The notes under the pieces were generated by a model. That model had not been told where the DNA came from. It made no database searches and was given only the letters and a program-made list of their open reading frames with translations. The translations under genes were made by a program, and so were the position numbers. From CAYVNU01 sp964453265 (GTDB lineage Bacteria > Patescibacteriota > Doudnabacteria > UBA920), in the NCBI GenBank assembly GCA_964453265.1, contig CAYVNU010000008.1, positions 1 through 38,159 on the forward strand: a stretch of DNA of 38,159 nucleotides, read 5' to 3'. Shown here piece after piece: positions 14,585 through 22,300 of this stretch; position 1 is the stretch's first letter, and each line of letters opens with the position of its first letter.

Positions 14585-17198
14585 AGGTTTTCGCCTGATC
14601 AAGCTTTACGGAAAGTAGTTTGCTTATTCCGTCATCGCCCATTGTAACACCATAAAGCATGCTGGCTTGAGCCATGGTTTCGCGGTTGTGGGTAATGGTA
14701 ACAAACTGAGTTTGATGCGCGAGCGTTCCTAAAATTTGACCAAAGCGAATTGTGTTGGCATCGTCCAAAGCCGCGTCCACTTCGTCTAAAACTACGAACG
14801 GCGAAGGAAAACAAGTTAAAAGGCTGCATAAAAGCGCAATAGAAGTTAAAGCTCTTTCTCCACCGGACAAAGCCTGAATACTGGCTAATTTTTTTCCGGG
14901 CGGCGTGGCTTTTATATCTATACCGCTTACATTTGAAGCGCCACGTTCGTACTTTTGCAAAATTTTCTCCTCCGGTCTTAATTGCTCTTGCGTATTAGCC
15001 TGGTCTTCATCGCCGGCAGACTTGGCTGCTTCGTCTTCTGAAGGCTCGTCCGATTTTACCAAACTTAAATACGCCCTGCCGCCGTTAAACAATATACGAA
15101 AATAATATTCAAACTTTTCATTAATTTTATGAAAAGCTTCGTTGAATTTAGTTTTAATATGCTCATCAAGCTCGTCCATTACCGAACGAAGGTCATTCAT
15201 GCCTTTTTTTAAGTCTTCTACTTGCGTAAATAAATTGGTATAGCGGCTTTCAGTTTCCTGATATTCCTTTAGAGTTAATTCGTCCATTCCGCCAATAGTA
15301 TCAAGTTGATTTTTCAGCCTTAAAATTTTGCTTTCTAAATCAGCGCTGACTTCGGAAATTTGTTGTTGCTTAATATTTTCAAAAATCTCAGGGCCTAAAA
15401 TTCTTAAAACTTCTTCTCTAAGCACATCCATTTGCGTGTCCACCTTAGCTTTCTCAATGCTGATTAAAGATTCTTGGTCTTTTAACTTTGAAAGTTCGTC
15501 TTGCTGCCTGCGCAAAAGACTTTCTTGGTCATGAAGTGATTTTTGCTTTTCTGATTGCTTGTTTAAAAAATCTTTAAAAATATTTTCAGTGCCCAAAATT
15601 TCTCCGCCTAATACTTCAATTTCTTTTAAAACCCTGGCTTCTTCGGAAATTAAATCTTTCAAGAAATCTTCCGATGATGCGCTTTCGGCTTTTTTTAATT
15701 CCAAAGAAACTTGTAATTTTTGGGCTTGAAGCTGACTTAATTCTTTTTCTAGGAAATCTATAGAAAGCTTAGACTTAGTTGAACTTAATTCCAAAGTCTG
15801 CAATTTGGAAGTAAGCTCGTCTTTTTGTTTTAACACGCCCTGTAATTGTTGCTGAATTTCCAAAACTTGTAACTGCGGCGAGGCGATGTTGTTTTTAGCC
15901 AAACGATTAAATTTTTCAAAACTATTTTTGAAATTTTGCGCCCAAGTTTTTATTTGACCAATTTCAGCGCTTTGTTCCAAACCAGTATAAAAAGCTGTAA
16001 ACGCCTGCTCTAAACCCGCCAATTCGCGATCAAACAAAGCCCAGTCAACAGTTTGCGGGTTTTGAATTTTTGCGTATAAATTATTTAAATGCCCGCTTAA
16101 CTGGCTAAGCGCTTCCGTATGAGAAGAAATTTGATTTTGAAAATCCTGCAATTCCAAACGCACTTCGCTAATTTTTTTCTCGCATTCAGAAATTTTTATT
16201 GTCAGTTGATGCTGTTCAACCTGAAGAGTTTTAGCATCGCCTGCTACCGCGGTTTTATGGCTTTGCATTTTACCCCTAACCAAACTCAAGTCTTCAAATA
16301 ATTTATTTTTTATTTGCTGCAGCCTGCCCAATTGCTCCTGCATTTCTCTCTGCTGTTTGCTGTTGCCGGAATTATCCTGCTCCGCGCTTTCCAAAATTTT
16401 CCTATGTTCGGCTATTGTTTCTTCAAGTTTGCTTTTCTTTTCAAAAAGTCCGCCCAACTGGCCGCTAAAATGCTCAATTTGATTTTGTAATTGCCAAAAA
16501 GTTTTACCAAAAAATTCGCGCTGATAAATTTTTAGTTCGTTTTCTATTTCCGCCCTGGCTTCCATTTTTTTTGCCTGCCTGCGCAAACTTTTCAATCTAG
16601 GCTCTATTTCCGCAATTAAATCTTCCGCGCGCATTAAATTTTGTGCGGTTTGTTCAAGTCTACGCAAAGTTTTGTCCCGTTTTATATAATAATTTTTTAC
16701 CCCGCTAGCTTCATCAAGCAAATTTTTTACTTCGCTAGGGCCGGCCAGTATCATTTGGTCAATTGTGCCCTGGCCAATAACCGTATAGCGGGAAGTACCA
16801 ATATTACTTTTTAAAACCAAGTCTATAATATCTAAAAGTCTAACTTTATTGCCGTTAATTAAGTACTCGCTTTCACCGCTTCTGTCTATTCTTCGGCCAA
16901 TAGAAACTTCAGCTGAATCTACCGGTATGCGTCTGTCTTGATTGTCAAAAGTAGCAGAAACTTCCGCAAAACCCATGCGGGCTTTTTTGTCAGACCCGGC
17001 AAAAATAACATCATCAGCCTTTTTGCCGCGAATTAGTTTAGTAGACTGTTCCCCCAAAACCCATCTTAAACTGTCAGCCACATTGCTTTTGCCGCTGCCA
17101 TTTGGACCCACAATCGAAATAACCCCTCTAGAAAATTCCATAGTGGTTTTAACTGCAAAACTTTTAAATCCCTGTATCTCCAAACGCTTTAAATGCAT
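14574..17198 (-). CDS. smc: SMC-family chromosome segregation ATPase, short, no recognisable hinge
   Basis: SMC dimers organise and segregate chromosomes. Both ATPase halves are complete: Walker A GPNGSGKSNVADSLRWVLGE (about 31-50), the Q-loop region GQGTIDQMI, signature ALSGGERALTSIALL and Walker B FVVLDEVDAALDD (about 777-813). Between them (about 175-640) is coiled coil. At 874 aa it is about 300 residues shorter than typical SMC (about 1150-1200). The apex, near residues 380-440 (VDWALFDRELAGLEQAF, QIKTWAQNF), lacks the conserved Gly-rich hinge domain. Upstream lie rnc and a micropeptide gene. The rnc-smc order is a conserved one. Confidence 0.92.
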   Translation of the reverse strand: MHLKRLEIQGFKSFAVKTTMEFSRGVISIVGPNGSGKSNVADSLRWVLGEQSTKLIRGKKADDVIFAGSDKKARMGFAEVSATFDNQDRRIPVDSAEVSIGRRIDRSGESEYLINGNKVRLLDIIDLVLKSNIGTSRYTVIGQGTIDQMILAGPSEVKNLLDEASGVKNYYIKRDKTLRRLEQTAQNLMRAEDLIAEIEPRLKSLRRQAKKMEARAEIENELKIYQREFFGKTFWQLQNQIEHFSGQLGGLFEKKSKLEETIAEHRKILESAEQDNSGNSKQQREMQEQLGRLQQIKNKLFEDLSLVRGKMQSHKTAVAGDAKTLQVEQHQLTIKISECEKKISEVRLELQDFQNQISSHTEALSQLSGHLNNLYAKIQNPQTVDWALFDRELAGLEQAFTAFYTGLEQSAEIGQIKTWAQNFKNSFEKFNRLAKNNIASPQLQVLEIQQQLQGVLKQKDELTSKLQTLELSSTKSKLSIDFLEKELSQLQAQKLQVSLELKKAESASSEDFLKDLISEEARVLKEIEVLGGEILGTENIFKDFLNKQSEKQKSLHDQESLLRRQQDELSKLKDQESLISIEKAKVDTQMDVLREEVLRILGPEIFENIKQQQISEVSADLESKILRLKNQLDTIGGMDELTLKEYQETESRYTNLFTQVEDLKKGMNDLRSVMDELDEHIKTKFNEAFHKINEKFEYYFRILFNGGRAYLSLVKSDEPSEDEAAKSAGDEDQANTQEQLRPEEKILQKYERGASNVSGIDIKATPPGKKLASIQALSGGERALTSIALLCSLLTCFPSPFVVLDEVDAALDDANTIRFGQILGTLAHQTQFVTITHNRETMAQASMLYGVTMGDDGISKLLSVKLDQAKTYAK

Positions 17199-17226
17199 TG
17201 ACTTTTTGTTTTATTTATGTTATAAT
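17198..17226 (+). promoter_or_regulatory. Consensus promoter of the micropeptide gene, overlapping the smc start
   Basis: TTGACT (17198-17203), 17-base spacer, TATAAT (17221-17226). The first base of the -35 box is also part of the smc start codon on the other strand, so the two genes share regulatory DNA. Confidence 0.85.
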
Positions 17227-17268
17227 ATAGTGTCCCAAAAGGACAATTTCTGGGCAAAGGAGGGGGAA

Positions 17269-17352
17269 ATGAAAGCAAAAGTGTTTCTATTGCTTGCCCT
17301 AGCGGCCATAGCGACCGTTTGGGGCAAGCTACCCATAGTTCCGGCAGGCTAA
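17269..17352 (+). CDS. 27-residue hydrophobic micropeptide
   Basis: An ATG preceded by AAAGGAGGGGG (about 17256-17266) opens a 27-codon frame that reads MKAKVFLLLALAAIATVWGK and ends KLPIVPAG. It has two Lys, then a hydrophobic stretch of about 16 residues, which could be a membrane helix or a signal peptide. It has a perfect promoter at 17198-17226 and a terminator at 17373-17408, so this is a complete transcription unit of about 180 bases. A small hairpin, GTCC-caaaa-GGAC, sits at the mRNA 5' end. No homologue is recognised. It could be a membrane micropeptide, a toxin-like peptide or the leader of a small RNA. Confidence 0.6.
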   Translation: MKAKVFLLLALAAIATVWGKLPIVPAG

Positions 17353-17372
17353 CCTCCCGAAACTATCCACCC

Positions 17373-17408
17373 CGCCAGCTCCCCCCAAAGGGCTGGCGCT
17401 TTTCTTTT
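17373..17408 (+). terminator. Terminator of the micropeptide unit
   Basis: Arms CGCCAGC/GCTGGCG (17373-17379, 17392-17398), then CTTTTCTTTT on the plus strand. Confidence 0.85.
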
Positions 17409-17426
17409 AAATTAAAAATTTATTTG

Positions 17427-18119
17427 TTAAAACTTATTTTCTTTTAACGAATTTTCCGCGGCTGCAATTTCTGCTTCTTGCTTAGAAGGACCGGTGCCTC
17501 TACCCATTTCATCTGCCCCTACCATGGCGGCAACTACAAAAGTTTTATTGTGATCCGGGCCGGTTTCACTCACAACACTGTAAGTGGGAGTAATGCCCCG
17601 CTTTTCCTGAATAATTTCCTGCAAACGCGACTTTGGGTCCAAATACGTTTCGCCTTCTATAATCCTGGGCAATTCAACTAAAATTTCTCTGGCAACAAAA
17701 TTAGTCGTTACTTGGTAGCCGCAATCTAAATACATAGCGCCAATAACAGCCTCGATACAATTAGCCAAAATAACCTGCCTAGCTCTGCCGGTGTCTTTAG
17801 CTTCGCCCTTACTCATAAGCAAATGCTTTTCAAAACCCAAGCGTTTAGCAATTTCAGAAAGAATTTTATAGTTTACAAGCGCGCTTCTAAAATTAGTTAA
17901 TTCACCTTCCGGATGCGGATAGTTTCTGTACAAGTACTCAGTAGCTGCCAATTCCAAAACCGCATCACCTAAAAATTCCAAACGTTCGTTGTGTGGCAAG
18001 TGAAAAGACCGGTTTTCGTTTAAATACGACCGGTGAGTAAAAGAGGAAAGAAAAATTTCCGGATTATTAATTTTTATTTGTAAGATTTTTTCTATTTCTT
18101 CTTGATGTAAACTTGGCAT
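17427..18119 (-). CDS. rnc: Ribonuclease III
   Basis: RNase III cleaves double-stranded RNA, including rRNA precursors. The 230-aa protein has the nuclease domain with HNERLEFLGDAVLEL (about 43-57, the family signature with catalytic Glu and Asp) and the second acidic cluster NCIEAVIGAMYLD, then a C-terminal dsRNA-binding domain (about 158-228, DPKSRLQEIIQEKRG, GTGPSKQEAEIAAAENSL). It is upstream of smc on the minus strand. The micropeptide unit lies between them on the opposite strand. Confidence 0.97.
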   Translation of the reverse strand: MPSLHQEEIEKILQIKINNPEIFLSSFTHRSYLNENRSFHLPHNERLEFLGDAVLELAATEYLYRNYPHPEGELTNFRSALVNYKILSEIAKRLGFEKHLLMSKGEAKDTGRARQVILANCIEAVIGAMYLDCGYQVTTNFVAREILVELPRIIEGETYLDPKSRLQEIIQEKRGITPTYSVVSETGPDHNKTFVVAAMVGADEMGRGTGPSKQEAEIAAAENSLKENKF

Positions 18120-18252
18120 TATATTTTTGCCGATTACAGATAGATGCGAATAGGCAGATAAACAATCTAGCTATTCGCAACAATCTGAATCTTATGTTAA
18201 TTATATTACTTCTGCCCCTCGATTCGTCGTCTAGATAACTCCTTACTCGGGA

Positions 18253-18298
18253 CATTCGACTTCTCCGGGTGGTCGCAGACCATGAGCGAAGTCGAATG
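18253..18298. repeat. Palindromic repeat next to tRNA-Val
   Basis: 11-bp arms CATTCGACTTC/GAAGTCGAATG enclose an inner GGTC/GACC pairing. The right arm touches the CCA end of tRNA-Val. The arm sequence GAGCGAAGTCGAATG resembles a palindromic element I associate with many draft genomes. It may also serve as a 3' structure for the tRNA precursor. Confidence 0.65.
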
Positions 18299-18372
18299 GT
18301 GGGCGGTACAGGAATCGAACCTGTCACCTACTCTACGTCAAAGAGTCGCTCTACCATATGAGCTAACCGCCC
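18297..18372 (-). tRNA. tRNA-Val (anticodon GAC)
   Basis: The 76-nt cloverleaf is complete: acceptor GGGCGGT/ACCGCCC, D-arm GCTC...GAGC, anticodon stem ACTCT/AGAGT with loop TTGACGT, T-arm ACAGG-TTCGATT-CCTGT, and an encoded CCA. The anticodon GAC reads GUC and GUU valine codons. Confidence 0.95.
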
Positions 18373-18385
18373 TTATTTTTAAACT

Positions 18386-19141
18386 TTAAATTTTTGCTCT
18401 GGGCAAAACGATTGAAAATTCAGAAATCGGCTTTGCTTGCTTAAGAGGCTTTATGCTTTCCAAAAAAAGCGCTATTACAATGTAATTTAAAACTGCTCCA
18501 AAATATGCTATAAAAACGCCTAAAACTAAAAGCAATAACCATATTGTAGCAGAATGATTAAAATCTGAAAACCCTCTGGCTAATTCAAAACTTGCGGCCG
18601 TAGTATGGGCAATAACAAAAGAAACACCATGGCATATAATTAAAAAAACTGTAAATATAGCGGCCAGGGAAACATTTTTTCTCCAAGTGTCGAAAGCCAA
18701 AAGCGTTGAGGCCTTAATCCCCTGCTCATTTAGAGAGCAGTACAACATACTAAGCAAAGCAGTTGAAGAAACAGCGCTAGAAAATAAACTTAGAAACACC
18801 CAATTTAAATAAAAAAATCTAGCCGTAGCGCAAATTATAACGGAAACAGCACAAATGGCAAAAAGTCTAAAACAACTTTGCAAAAATTTTTTTTGACTGC
18901 TTTTTACCTCTGCGTTTTCATAAGAAGCCTTAATTTCCAGCCAGAACCAAAGACAAACAGGCTGTAAAGCAATAACCGCAGCAAATAAAAAAATACTTTT
19001 ATAATTCAATAAAGAGTGGGGTTTAGAAAAACGCCCGACAAAAAATAAAAGTCCGGCCTGGAAAAAAGCCAATATCCACCAGCTATAGTTTTTGCTGGTG
19101 GATATTAAAGCTTTATAAACAATTTTTTCTAAATTAAACAT
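18386..19141 (-). CDS. Polytopic membrane protein of unknown function
   Basis: The 251-aa protein has about six hydrophobic segments (for example LAFFQAGLLFFVGRF, SIFLFAAVIALQPVCLWFWL, LFAICAVSVIICATARFFY, AIFTVFLIICHGVSFVIAH and WLLLLVLGVFIAYFGAVLNYIVIALF) and a short amphipathic start. The pattern and the final loop recall the DUF6159-type or glycerophosphoryl-diesterase-membrane-domain-like helical bundles common in bacteria, but I cannot assign a family. It follows ftsH directly with a gap of 6 bases and probably shares its transcript. Confidence 0.7.
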   Translation of the reverse strand: MFNLEKIVYKALISTSKNYSWWILAFFQAGLLFFVGRFSKPHSLLNYKSIFLFAAVIALQPVCLWFWLEIKASYENAEVKSSQKKFLQSCFRLFAICAVSVIICATARFFYLNWVFLSLFSSAVSSTALLSMLYCSLNEQGIKASTLLAFDTWRKNVSLAAIFTVFLIICHGVSFVIAHTTAASFELARGFSDFNHSATIWLLLLVLGVFIAYFGAVLNYIVIALFLESIKPLKQAKPISEFSIVLPRAKI

Positions 19142-19147
19142 TGGCTA

Positions 19148-21034
19148 TTATGCAGCAGTTGAAGTCAAAACTTCTTCAGCTTCAAATTCAGGTTGCTTCT
19201 TTTTTTCTTTAGGCACAATTTCTTTAACTATTTCATTAAACTGTTCCTGTTCCAAGGTTTCATCTTTTACCAAACGCGTGGCAATTGTATCTAAGTAAGA
19301 ACGATACTTAGTTAAGGTGTCGGTCGCGCGTTCATAACCTTCACGTAAAATTCTACTAACCTCGGAGTCAATTTTTTTAGCCACCTCTTCACTATAATTT
19401 CTCTGTTCTGAAATCTCTCGGCCTAAAAATACCATATCATGGTGTTCTCCCAAAGAAATAGGGCCAATTTCTTCGCTCATGCCGTAAGACATGACTAATT
19501 TTCTGGCCATATTTGTCGCAACTTTAAAGTCATTGGAAGCGCCGGTAGTAATTTCATTAAAAACCAAACGTTCAGCCGCATTACCGGCAAGTAAAGCCGC
19601 AATTTCGTCTAAAAAGCTTTGCCTGGTATGCAAATGTTTGTCTTCAAAAGGCAGTTTCATTGTATAACCAGCAGCCCTGCCTCGGGAAATAACCGAAACT
19701 TTATGCACTGGGTCGGAATACATAAGCACCGCGCCAACTAAAGCGTGTCCACCCTCATGATATGCGGTTATTTCTTTTTCTTTCGGGGAAAGGATGTGGC
19801 TTTTTCGTTGCGGACCAAGCATTACTTTTTCAATAGACTCGCGCAATTCTTCGTCTGTAATTTCTTTTTTATTTAAACGCGCAGTCATAATTGCTGCCTC
19901 ATTAATTAAATTAGCTAAATCCGCTCCGGAAAAACCAGGAGTGCGTTCAGCAATTTTCTTTAAATTCACACCCTTGGCCAAAGGCTTGTTTTTACTATGA
20001 ACTTTTAAAATTTCTTCTCTATCTTTAATGTCAGGCAAATCTAAAACCACTTGTCGGTCGAAACGTCCGGGCCTTAAAAGAGCCGGGTCCAAAACATCGG
20101 GACGGTTAGTTGCAGCCATAACAATTATATTTGTATCGGTCTCAAAACCATCCATTTCAACCAAAATTTGATTTAATGTCTGCTCTCTTTCGTCATGCCC
20201 ACCACCAAGTCCGGCCCCTCTTTGCCTACCGACTGCGTCAATTTCATCTATAAAAATTATGCACGGCGCGTTCTTTTTTGCTTTTTTAAATAAATCTCTT
20301 ACGCGGGAAGCTCCAACGCCCACAAACATTTCCACGAATTCAGACCCGCTAATATGGAAAAATGGAACATTGGCTTCACCAGCCACAGCGCGAGAAAGCA
20401 AAGTTTTACCCACACCGGGACTGCCAAGCAGCAAGACACCTTTAGGGATTTTTGCACCTAAAGACAAAAACTTTTGCGGAAAGCGCAAGAAGTCTACAAT
20501 TTCTTTTAATTCTTCTTTAGCTTCCTTTGCTCCGGCAACATCTGCGAATTTTACTTTATTCTTTCTTTCATCATTAAGTTTTACCCCGCTCTGGCCAAAA
20601 CTAAGCGCGCGGTTGTTGCTACCTTGTACCTGACGCATGAAAAAATAAATTAGCAAAGAAATTAGTGCAAACGGCAATAAAATAGAAAGCAACGGCCCTG
20701 CAATTACGGAAAAATTAGAAGGAGTTTCAAAACTAATTTTTAATTTTTCAGGAGAAAGTTTGGCTGTGTCTACGCCGCTATTTTTAAAAAATGTAATTAC
20801 GTCTGAAACCTTACCAATATTTGCTTTTTCTAAAATATCACTACCCTTAATTTTGGCAGTTACCGCGTCTTCGGAGACAGAAAGACTTTCTACTTTTTCC
20901 TGATTTATTAACACTGCGATTTCTGAAATACCAGCGGTTTTAACTTTTGCATCGGAAGAAAACGCGTTCCAAACCGCGGACAAAAATAAAAAACCTATTA
21001 AAATAAAAATTATATTTCTTACAATTTTACTCAT
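19148..21034 (-). CDS. ftsH: ATP-dependent zinc metalloprotease FtsH
   Basis: FtsH extracts and degrades membrane and soluble proteins at the inner membrane. The 628-aa protein has two membrane helices (about 7-25 and 112-132) flanking an extracytoplasmic domain, an AAA module with Walker A GSPGVGKTLLSRAVAGEA (about 204-221), Walker B IIFIDEIDAVGRQRG, SRH ATNRPDVLDPALLRPGRFDRQ, and the zinc site HEGGHALVGA (HExxH), with a downstream acidic third ligand expected. Length is normal. It has its own promoter (21071-21099) right after the tRNA-Leu locus. Confidence 0.97.
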   Translation of the reverse strand: MSKIVRNIIFILIGFLFLSAVWNAFSSDAKVKTAGISEIAVLINQEKVESLSVSEDAVTAKIKGSDILEKANIGKVSDVITFFKNSGVDTAKLSPEKLKISFETPSNFSVIAGPLLSILLPFALISLLIYFFMRQVQGSNNRALSFGQSGVKLNDERKNKVKFADVAGAKEAKEELKEIVDFLRFPQKFLSLGAKIPKGVLLLGSPGVGKTLLSRAVAGEANVPFFHISGSEFVEMFVGVGASRVRDLFKKAKKNAPCIIFIDEIDAVGRQRGAGLGGGHDEREQTLNQILVEMDGFETDTNIIVMAATNRPDVLDPALLRPGRFDRQVVLDLPDIKDREEILKVHSKNKPLAKGVNLKKIAERTPGFSGADLANLINEAAIMTARLNKKEITDEELRESIEKVMLGPQRKSHILSPKEKEITAYHEGGHALVGAVLMYSDPVHKVSVISRGRAAGYTMKLPFEDKHLHTRQSFLDEIAALLAGNAAERLVFNEITTGASNDFKVATNMARKLVMSYGMSEEIGPISLGEHHDMVFLGREISEQRNYSEEVAKKIDSEVSRILREGYERATDTLTKYRSYLDTIATRLVKDETLEQEQFNEIVKEIVPKEKKKQPEFEAEEVLTSTAA

Positions 21035-21070
21035 ACTTTCCCTTTCAAATTATGCGATTTATGTTTATTG

Positions 21071-21099
21071 ATTATATAAAACATTATAGAATTAATCAA
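21071..21099 (-). promoter_or_regulatory. Promoter of ftsH
   Basis: Minus-strand TTGATT (21094-21099), 17-base spacer, TATAAT (21071-21076). The same bases form an imperfect AT-rich hairpin just downstream of the tRNA-Leu locus. Confidence 0.7.
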
Positions 21100-21178
21100 T
21101 TCGTGGTGCCGGGGACAGGAACCAGACCTGCACGGGTGTTACCCCACCAGCTCCTAAGGCTGGTGCGTCCCGTACAAG

Positions 21179-21261
21179 TGGTGGGCAGGGAGGGACTCGA
21201 ACCCTCAACCTTTCGGACGCGCTCCTAAGGCGCGCGCGTATACCAATTCCGCCACCTGCCC
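21179..21261 (-). tRNA. tRNA-Leu (anticodon UAG), inner complete copy
   Basis: The 83-nt class II tRNA has acceptor GGGCAGG/CCTGCCC with encoded CCA, D-arm GGCGGAATTGGTATACGC, anticodon stem CGCGC/GCGCG with loop CTTAGGA (UAG), variable arm TCCGAAAGGTT, and T-arm GAGGG-TTCGAGT-CCCTC. It looks fully functional and should decode CUA and related leucine codons. It lies inside the D-arm of a second tRNA-Leu gene with the same anticodon. Confidence 0.95.
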
Positions 21262-21292
21262 ATCAACTGTACGGGATAAATCTGCCAGCCTG

Positions 21293-21330
21293 CCCCGTAG
21301 CGAATCGCTTTAGCGATTCTGCTACTGGGG
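21293..21330. repeat. Palindromic element inserted in the outer tRNA-Leu
   Basis: A 38-base hairpin with nested arms CCCC/GGGG, GTAGC/GCTAC and GAATCGC/GCGATTC around TAAA (each read on the minus strand). It lies between GCGAAA and CTGGCAGA, which are adjacent in an ordinary tRNA-Leu, so it behaves as an insertion. Confidence 0.75.
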
Positions 21331-21381
21331 TTTCGCCACCCCGGCTAACAAAAAAATTTTAAAGATAAATGATATTTAGTA

Positions 21382-21409
21382 ATTTTACTTTAGCTTTTCT
21401 TTAAGCCAA
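21382..21409 (-). promoter_or_regulatory. Probable promoter of the tRNA-Leu locus
   Basis: Minus-strand TTGGCT (21404-21409), 16-base spacer, TAAAAT (21382-21387), about 30 bases before the first base of the outer tRNA. The region is also an AT-rich inverted repeat (arms TTAGTAATTT/AAATTACTAA). Confidence 0.5.
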
Positions 21410-21427
21410 AAAATTACTAATATTTCC

Positions 21428-21561
21428 ATCGTCATTGCGAGAAGTGCATCCGCCGACCTGTCCTCCGAAGTCCGCCTAGGCGGACGAAGGGGGAAGCAAT
21501 CTATATTTTTACCAAATTTCCGCGCCTCCTAAACTACTACTTAAAGCCCACGATGACAATC
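21428..21561. repeat. Composite dispersed repeat (ATTGCGAG...GAAGCAATCT type)
   Basis: The segment begins ATCGTCATTGCGAGAAG and continues to GGGAAGCAATCT near 21491, with CGATGACAAT at about 21551 as inverted partner of the first bases. ATTGCGAG/GAAGCAATCT ends are typical of a palindromic repeat I recall from many bacterial genomes. A perfect 16-bp palindrome GTCCGCCTAGGCGGAC (21470-21485) of the local TCCGCC family lies inside it, as if one element had entered another. There is no coding capacity here. The gap 21346-21682 holds only this repeat and two promoters. Confidence 0.6.
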
Positions 21562-21611
21562 TACTCGCTATAAATTCAGAACTCAAATATTTTAACATTT
21601 AACTCCACATA

Positions 21612-21640
21612 TTGCAATTTACCCAATTTTGTGCTATAAT
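21612..21640 (+). promoter_or_regulatory. Promoter of the 21683 gene
   Basis: TTGCAA (21612-21617), 17-base spacer, TATAAT (21635-21640). Confidence 0.8.
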
Positions 21641-21682
21641 TAGGGTATATTAAAATCTTTGAAATTAAAAGGAAAAATAAAT

Positions 21683-22261
21683 ATGGAAAGAAGAAATTAC
21701 ATTCCTGATGGAGAAGACATAACTGCTTCAGAAAGAGATGCTCAAATAAACAAGCCCACTTTGTGGCAAAAAGCAAGAAAAGTTTTAACTAAAAAAGTTT
21801 TACACGGAGCAGCAATTGGAGCAATGGCCATTACACCGGAATCTGCCAAAGCAGATGGCTTACCCAAACTTAGAGACACTGCTCAAGCAGCAGATACAAT
21901 ATTAAGAAGCGCCGGTGATATTCTAAGAACAAAAAAACAAGCTGAAATTGAAAAAGAAAGAAATGAATCGGAAGAAAGAGTAAGAACCGCAAGAGACGCG
22001 CAAGATGCCGGCTTAGGTGAAGTAACAACTCAAACCAAACGTGATAGAAAAGGCAAACCATCGGGAGTTGATTATAAAACTAATCCAGAAAAAGTAGTAG
22101 GCACACCAAATGAACGAATAGAACGCTCAAGACAAGCTACCGAAGAGAGAATGCAAAGAGAAAGATTAGACCATGAAAAAATACTAAAAGAAATGGAAAG
22201 AATCGACAAAGAACGAGATGAAAAGGCTCTAGAAAAGCTTAAAAAATTAAAAGACAAATAA
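21683..22261 (+). CDS. Charged coiled-coil protein of unknown function
   Basis: The ATG at 21683 is chosen over an upstream in-frame TTG because AAAAGGAAAAA precedes it and the promoter is at 21612-21640. The product has 192 residues. A short polar start (MERRNYIPDGEDITASERDA) is followed by a basic stretch and a hydrophobic segment (VLHGAAIGAMAITPESAKA, about 36-54) that could be a weak signal or membrane anchor with an Ala-x-Ala-like end. The remainder is almost all charged, with Lys, Glu and Arg repeats predicted as coiled coil (DTILRSAGDILRTKKQ, EEIEKER-like runs, EKALEKLKKLKDK). I do not recognise it. A perfect terminator follows. Confidence 0.7.
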   Translation: MERRNYIPDGEDITASERDAQINKPTLWQKARKVLTKKVLHGAAIGAMAITPESAKADGLPKLRDTAQAADTILRSAGDILRTKKQAEIEKERNESEERVRTARDAQDAGLGEVTTQTKRDRKGKPSGVDYKTNPEKVVGTPNERIERSRQATEERMQRERLDHEKILKEMERIDKERDEKALEKLKKLKDK

Positions 22262-22264
22262 TTT

Positions 22265-22297
22265 AAAACACCGCCTAAATTTAGGCGGTGTTTTTTT
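22265..22297. terminator. Bidirectional terminator
   Basis: A perfect inverted repeat with 15-bp arms (AAAACACCGCCTAAA on the left, its complement on the right) and T/A runs on both sides. It ends the plus-strand 21683 gene and the minus-strand VirB2-like array. Confidence 0.93.
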
Positions 22298-22300
22298 ATT

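Larger units (their letters stand above)
21104..21345 (-). pseudogene. Second tRNA-Leu(UAG), interrupted twice in its D-arm
   Basis: Reading the minus strand, a tRNA-Leu starts at 21345 with GCCGGGGTGGCGAAA, breaks off, continues with CTGGCAGA (21276-21288 region), breaks off again, and resumes at about 21167 with CGCACCAGCCTTAGGAGC, a class II variable arm (GGGTAACACCC), a T-arm and CCCCGGC-A-CCA ending at 21104. Joined, the parts form a normal tRNA-Leu with acceptor stem GCCGGGG/CCCCGGC and anticodon UAG. The first break holds a GC-rich hairpin (21293-21330). The second holds a complete tRNA-Leu(UAG) (21179-21261) flanked by the complementary 8-mers TCCCGTAC and GTACGGGA. The T-loop is TCTGGTT instead of TTCGAxT, which argues for decay, although all stems still pair. 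Confidence 0.75.

Noticed and set aside
18067..18327. 86-codon minus-strand frame overlapping rnc and tRNA-Val
   Set aside because: It covers the rnc start, a palindromic repeat and the tRNA, and its composition is not protein-like.
21659..21682. Start of the coiled-coil protein at the in-frame TTG at 21659
   Set aside because: The TTG is only about 12 bases beyond the probable transcription start and has no ribosome-binding site; the ATG at 21683 has one.
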